A DNA stretch of 34,515 nt from Bacteroides sp. (GTDB lineage Bacteria > Bacteroidota > Bacteroidia > Bacteroidales > Bacteroidaceae), in contig JAJQFD010000036.1 in NCBI GenBank assembly GCA_021201335.1, forward strand, positions 1 through 34,515. The letters run 5' to 3'. The notes under the pieces were generated by a model that saw only the letters and a list, made by a program, of their open reading frames with translations, did not search any database and was not told the DNA's origin. The translations under genes and the position numbers were made by a program. How positions within the stretch are numbered: the first letter of the stretch is position 1; the number at the start of each line of letters is the position of its first letter. Positions 31,101-34,515 of this stretch are shown piece after piece.

Positions 31101-31493
31101 GCAGAACAGGCAGAAGATTTCTGGAACTTTGTAAATCAGGATAAATTCCTGAAAAAACATAAAGGTGAGTACGTGAAACGTAATGAAGTTTATATGCCCT
31201 GGCATCATCAATTTGATTTTAAATTTATGCAGGACTTTTATCTGAATGTTGGTGGGAAGCGCAATACATTACAGTTGGGCGTTGATATCACAAACTTAGG
31301 TAATTTGTTGAATAATAGTTGGGGACTTTATAAACAGGTAAATTCAATGAGTCCATTGAAAGCCAATGGCGATGGTACGTTTGAATTCTCCCGAATGAAT
31401 AATGGTGATAAGTTGACAAAAACATTTGGCGATTATACCAATTTCAGATCCACTTATTCTGTACAGTTTAGTATCAGGTATATCTTTAATTAA
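28189..31493 (+). pseudogene. Oar-like TonB-dependent receptor, split by a one-base frameshift
   Basis: Two frames (28189-29628 and downstream of about 29605 to 31493) encode one receptor of about 1,100 residues. A signal peptide (GVLAFLMLAVIVEAQ) is followed by a carboxypeptidase-regulatory-like domain (INGKVVSDGEPIIGATVQA), a plug (residues about 120-240, with GGNYRQSYITVDGAAFNNTF and GGSINAVTRSGDNNF) and a long barrel ending F-S-I-R-Y-I-F-N. The second frame encodes FFPTVDILKDGAVYASLGPD, the expected continuation, in phase only if the T run at 29604-29608 had six T. An Oar-type receptor would import or export a bulky substrate using TonB energy. No SusD-like gene follows. Terminator at 31521. 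Confidence 0.85.
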
Positions 31494-31520
31494 GGATATT
31501 ACTTACTTTATAGAAAGAGG

Positions 31521-31554
31521 GCCAACTAATTCATTTCGAGTTAGTTGGCTTTTT
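31521..31554 (+). terminator. Terminator of the TonB-receptor gene
   Basis: GCCAACTAATTC (31521-31532) pairs with GAGTTAGTTGGC (31538-31549), 12 bp with one wobble, loop ATTTC, then five T. It lies in the 68-bp gap before the convergent LytTR gene. Confidence 0.85.
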
Positions 31555-31561
31555 CGTGTCT

Positions 31562-32317
31562 TTATAAGATATTCAACTTGTTCCTTATTTTTTTATAATA
31601 GCGGGAGCTAACGGTCTCTCCGATATCGGAATAGGGAGGGCAGAGGATGCATTTAAGTGTTTTATTTTCGATAGAAAAGAGATAATCAGAATTGATGATA
31701 CATTGCTGGTTAATCTGAGTAAACGAGTTATTTAGGGATAATAATTCTTTTGAACCGATGTTTGTCCGGAGTTTACATGTCAGATTGTTTGTCTGTTTCA
31801 TGGTCCAGCAGCGTTGATCTTTTAGGTATTGAAACAGAACAACGTCCTGGCATCTGACAAACATAAGCCCGGTGATGCTTTGAATGGCAAACTTATCGTC
31901 TAACTTCACAAATTGCTGAAAAGACTTGCTGAAACTATCGCTGGAATCATTATTTATCAGCAAACGATTAATAATAAAACTGAGTTCTTCCGGTAGATAA
32001 GGCTTCTGCAGATAGTCAAAGGCGGAAGTACGTACAGCATCTATCAGGTATTGATTATGGGCCGTATAGAAAATTACCCGCATTTCCTTCACGCCATTCT
32101 GGATATTTTCTAGAAGTTCCAGTCCAGACATCATGGGCATTTCAATATCTAGAAAAATAAGATCAGGCTGTTGTTTAATAATTGACTTTACAGCAGCTTT
32201 TGGTGAGGATATACATTCAATGACTTCTATTTCAGGAAAGAATTTTAAATCGTGCTCCAGTTTGGCGATAGCCACCGGAGTATCGTCTACTATTATTGTT
32301 CTTATCTTTTTGTTCAT
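31562..32317 (-). CDS. LytTR-family response regulator
   Basis: The 251-residue protein has a complete receiver (about 5-120): acidic pair Asp11/Asp12 in IIVDDTPVA, phospho-acceptor Asp57 in LIFLDIEMP, and Lys in DYLQKPYLP. The C-terminal LytTR DNA-binding domain spans about 145-250 (SITGLMFVRCQDVVLFQYLK, then LNNSFTQINQQCIINSDYLF). The start overlaps the stop of the histidine-kinase gene by 4 nt (ATGA, 32314-32317), so it is translationally coupled to its partner. The operon is convergent with the TonB receptor; whether it controls that gene is unknown. Confidence 0.93.
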   Translation of the reverse strand: MNKKIRTIIVDDTPVAIAKLEHDLKFFPEIEVIECISSPKAAVKSIIKQQPDLIFLDIEMPMMSGLELLENIQNGVKEMRVIFYTAHNQYLIDAVRTSAFDYLQKPYLPEELSFIINRLLINNDSSDSFSKSFQQFVKLDDKFAIQSITGLMFVRCQDVVLFQYLKDQRCWTMKQTNNLTCKLRTNIGSKELLSLNNSFTQINQQCIINSDYLFSIENKTLKCILCPPYSDIGETVSSRYYKKIRNKLNIL

Positions 32318-34350
32318 AGTTCAAATTTATAGCCGAGTGGAACAATAAGTGTTACCCTGGTTCCTTCTTCCGATGGGTTCGTATCCCGACGATTCTGGAT
32401 CGTGAATTGCATCTTCTCGTTATTCTTGGTATTTAATATTTCAATCGTCCGGTATAGCATTTTAAGTCCGCTACCCGTGCCTCTTTTGTCGTTTATATTA
32501 CTTATAGTATTCAATCCTACGCCGTTGTCTTCTATAACAATGGACAGGGAATTATGTTGAAGATCAATCTGTATCCGGATACAAGGCACTATAGATTGAG
32601 AGGTAAACGCATATTTAACGGCGTTCTCTACCGGAATCTGAATAGACATGGAAGGAACTAAAGTCTCCATCGGTACGTTCTCCCCAATTTGCCAGTCAAT
32701 GGAGAAGTCTGTTGATTCCTTTAGCGTTCGTAATTTTAAGTAATCTTTTACCAGTATGATTTCATTTTTCAATGGAATAGCCATTTGTTCAGACGCTTGG
32801 AGATTGTTTCTGAGAAGCTGAATGAGCAAACGGAAGGGCTCCTGAAGCTCCTTATAATTTTCCAGTGTAGGCATTATGGTATTGAGGGCATTGAATACGA
32901 AGTGAGGCGAAAGCCGGTTGCGAACAATCTCCATACGCAGCCCATTAATGGTAGCCACTTGTTTCTGATACCTGAACTCGCGTAGTTTACGACGATAGAA
33001 AATAATACCTATGACAAAGGCAACTGCTAAAAATAAAAAAATAATACTGAAGATTGCAATGTTTTGCCATTGGCTGGCCCGGCTTTCGGTCAGGGCTATT
33101 TGCATATCTTTCCGGATCAAAATGGTATCCTGGCGATAGCGGGAATCAATCTCCGCAATATTATTCCGGGTTTTTATGTTACGGAGCGAATCATCATAGA
33201 TAACAGTCTGAGTATAATACTGGTAGGCTTTTCTGAAATCTTTTTTGCGGAGATAGAATTCGTGCAGCCTTTTATGGTGAAAATACTGGTATTGCGGTTG
33301 TATCTGAGATGCATCAAAAGGACGCATCAAAAGCCTTTCTGCTTCCGGAAGATTGTTTTCAAGGAGCGCTAAGGAAGCATATAGGCCATTCATATAAAAC
33401 TGTAATGAAGTATGGGTAGATAAATCGCCGAAATATTGAGTAGCAAGGTCAAGATAGTAACGGGCAGAATCGGGTTGCTCTTTTAAGAGGAAGACTTCTC
33501 CTATATTACCTGCAGCGATTCCCAAAGAAATAGTTCGGGTGCTCCTTTTTGCAATTTGCAAAGATTGACGGAACTGCTCCAATGCTTTATCGTACTGTTT
33601 AGTTGCATAATTATAGTTACCGTAAGCAGTCGCGAAGAAAAATTTTTCATGATCGGAGTGACCATCCAATAATTCGTTAGCTTGCTTATAATAGGCTTCG
33701 GCCAAGTCAAAATTCTCTAACTCATGGTATAATTTAGCTATTCCCGAGAGAATAGATAGATTATACTTTTTACTCATCTGTAAAGAGTCAGAAACCGTCA
33801 GTGCTTTCCGGTAGTAATAACTGGCTGAAGTAAAATCTCCTTTTAACTGATAACAATCGGCAAGATTAATACAAACATGAGGTAATTGGTCTACTTGTCG
33901 TGTCTCTCTCATCAACTTATACGCCTTGAGGAAACAAACAATAGCGCTGTCTCTCTTGTTTATTTGAGTTAAAAGAACTCCTCTGCTGTTGTATGCATCA
34001 TAAGCTAGCTCTTTGACCTCCGAACGACCCAGTTGTCTTTCGTAGAAATTAATAACAAGTTGGTTTATCGTAAATGAACTATCCAGTTGATTGCCATAGA
34101 AGTAAGTCTTTGCCAATGCATTGGACAGTTTATAAAACATCAATGAATCGGTAAGGCGAGACCGCGTCTTTGATAAAGTATCTATAACTGCGTTTGGATT
34201 TTGACTCAAAGAGTCTTTATAAGCTTCTAATACGGCTTTCGCCATCGTAATTTCAGGATCGAGGACTTCTCTTCTTGGTGAATGACAATTGGTGAGTTGA
34301 AAAATAGTCAAGCATAGAGAAATAAGGATATAAAGTTTCTGCAATCTCAT
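32314..34350 (-). CDS. TPR-containing LytS-type sensor histidine kinase
   Basis: From the ATG at 34350 the protein has 678 residues. It starts with a lipoprotein-like signal (LYILISLCLTIFQLTNC). Residues about 40-400 hold tetratricopeptide-type repeats (for example DFTSASYYYRKALTVSDSL, FDLAEAYYKQANELLDG, QYDKALEQFRQSLQIAKRS). A transmembrane helix (IAIFSIIFLFLAVAFVIGII) is at about 425-445. The His_kinase (LytS) motif LSPHFVFNALN has phospho-His483, and the HATPase has IPVENAVKY and IEDNGVGL. The extracytoplasmic TPR part probably senses a protein or ligand. An ATG at 34386 would add 12 residues but would put extra sequence before the signal. It forms an operon with the LytTR regulator. Confidence 0.92.
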   Translation of the reverse strand: MRLQKLYILISLCLTIFQLTNCHSPRREVLDPEITMAKAVLEAYKDSLSQNPNAVIDTLSKTRSRLTDSLMFYKLSNALAKTYFYGNQLDSSFTINQLVINFYERQLGRSEVKELAYDAYNSRGVLLTQINKRDSAIVCFLKAYKLMRETRQVDQLPHVCINLADCYQLKGDFTSASYYYRKALTVSDSLQMSKKYNLSILSGIAKLYHELENFDLAEAYYKQANELLDGHSDHEKFFFATAYGNYNYATKQYDKALEQFRQSLQIAKRSTRTISLGIAAGNIGEVFLLKEQPDSARYYLDLATQYFGDLSTHTSLQFYMNGLYASLALLENNLPEAERLLMRPFDASQIQPQYQYFHHKRLHEFYLRKKDFRKAYQYYTQTVIYDDSLRNIKTRNNIAEIDSRYRQDTILIRKDMQIALTESRASQWQNIAIFSIIFLFLAVAFVIGIIFYRRKLREFRYQKQVATINGLRMEIVRNRLSPHFVFNALNTIMPTLENYKELQEPFRLLIQLLRNNLQASEQMAIPLKNEIILVKDYLKLRTLKESTDFSIDWQIGENVPMETLVPSMSIQIPVENAVKYAFTSQSIVPCIRIQIDLQHNSLSIVIEDNGVGLNTISNINDKRGTGSGLKMLYRTIEILNTKNNEKMQFTIQNRRDTNPSEEGTRVTLIVPLGYKFEL

Positions 34351-34383
34351 GTAGTAGGTAAATATAAATTTGTATTGTATATG

Positions 34384-34391
34384 CAAAACTA
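34384..34391 (-). promoter_or_regulatory. -7 box of the histidine kinase operon
   Basis: On the minus strand TAGTTTTG (plus 34384-34391) fits TAnnTTTG. The -33 position (about 34411) has only a poor match. Transcription would start near 34377, about 27 nt before the ATG at 34350 and within the extension that would use the ATG at 34386. Confidence 0.45.
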
Positions 34392-34464
34392 ATATTTTTT
34401 TGCTTTTTTACATGATTTCGCATCTATTAATATATATTTTTTTGCTGACTGTAAAACACAAAAA

Positions 34465-34500
34465 ATTAGTAGAGGAAGTATCATTATTTCCTCTACTAAT
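34465..34500 (-). terminator. Terminator of a gene beyond the right edge
   Basis: ATTAGTAGAGGAA (34465-34477) and TTCCTCTACTAAT (34488-34500) form a perfect 13-bp stem with a 10-nt loop. On the minus strand the hairpin is followed by TTTTT, so it would end a minus-strand transcript entering from the right. Confidence 0.7.
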
Positions 34501-34515
34501 ATAATTGTATAAATT

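Noticed and set aside
33064..33372. 102-residue plus-strand ORF
   Set aside because: It is antisense to the histidine kinase gene and has no independent support.
1..34515. rRNA or tRNA genes
   Set aside because: No cloverleaf with a TTCGA-type arm or conserved rRNA segment was recognised on either strand.

Overview
The window reads as a chromosomal segment of a low-GC member of the Bacteroidales (Dysgonomonas/Parabacteroides/Bacteroides-like; the genus cannot be fixed from this sequence). Support comes from repeated matches to the Bacteroidetes promoter pattern (TTTG, about 20 nt, TAnnTTTG), from family content (fimbrillin-like lipoprotein with a FISUMP-type C-terminus, Oar-like TonB-dependent receptor, DUF2023 beside flavodoxin, TPR-type LytS histidine kinase with a LytTR regulator, 4Fe-4S ferredoxin beside an ECF sigma factor) and from Shine-Dalgarno sequences that are mostly weak. 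No rRNA, tRNA, CRISPR array, transposase or phage gene was recognised.

Layout. 0-2.8 kb: a possible three-gene operon (AhpD-like CMD protein, NTF2-like protein, orphan 242-aa protein), about 750 bp without a gene, and a small membrane protein. 2.8-5.8 kb (minus strand): serine beta-lactamase-like hydrolase, AAC(6')-like GNAT acetyltransferase, and a SAM methyltransferase split by a frameshift. 6-8.2 kb (plus): AraC regulator, CAT-like acetyltransferase, second GNAT. 8.3-11.7 kb: alpha/beta hydrolase, RhtA-like exporter, acyl-ACP thioesterase, flavodoxin/2x[4Fe-4S] (EFR1-type) protein. 11.7-14 kb: an AT-rich accessory stretch with a protein ending in a Gly/Arg/Ser repeat tail, an internally duplicated lipoprotein, and a 23-bp-periodic repeat array that folds into a large hairpin. 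14-15.3 kb: GH16 glycosidase. 15.3-17.5 kb (minus): DUF2271 lipoprotein, small outer-membrane protein and TetR regulator, with matching operator-like palindromes at both promoters. 17.5-20.4 kb: methyltransferase and fimbrillin-like lipoprotein. 20.5-24.2 kb: hsp20 with an in-frame stop and a sigma-54-like promoter, a candidate small RNA, ferredoxin/membrane protein/ECF sigma operon, and an AspT/YidE-type transporter. 24.5-27.9 kb: a MetE-like protein lacking zinc ligands, DUF2023 and flavodoxin (minus), hemerythrin-type protein and LuxR-type regulator with a degenerate receiver (plus). 28.1-34.5 kb: Oar-like TonB-dependent receptor split by a one-base frameshift, convergent with a LytTR regulator/TPR histidine kinase operon.

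How the genes fit together. The clearest regulatory unit is the TetR cluster: near-identical dyads sit at the same place relative to the -7 box of both the DUF2271 operon and tetR itself. The 24.5-27.9 kb block is a redox/stress neighbourhood whose divergent promoter region carries three palindromes. The 3-8 kb block resembles a detoxification or antibiotic-modification cluster. Three genes (methyltransferase, hsp20, TonB receptor) each carry a single-base lesion; whether these are real mutations, recoding or assembly errors cannot be decided here. The most unusual non-coding structures are the 13.7-kb repeat array, the 12-bp inverted repeat enclosing the TonB-receptor promoter, and the candidate sRNA near 21.2 kb.
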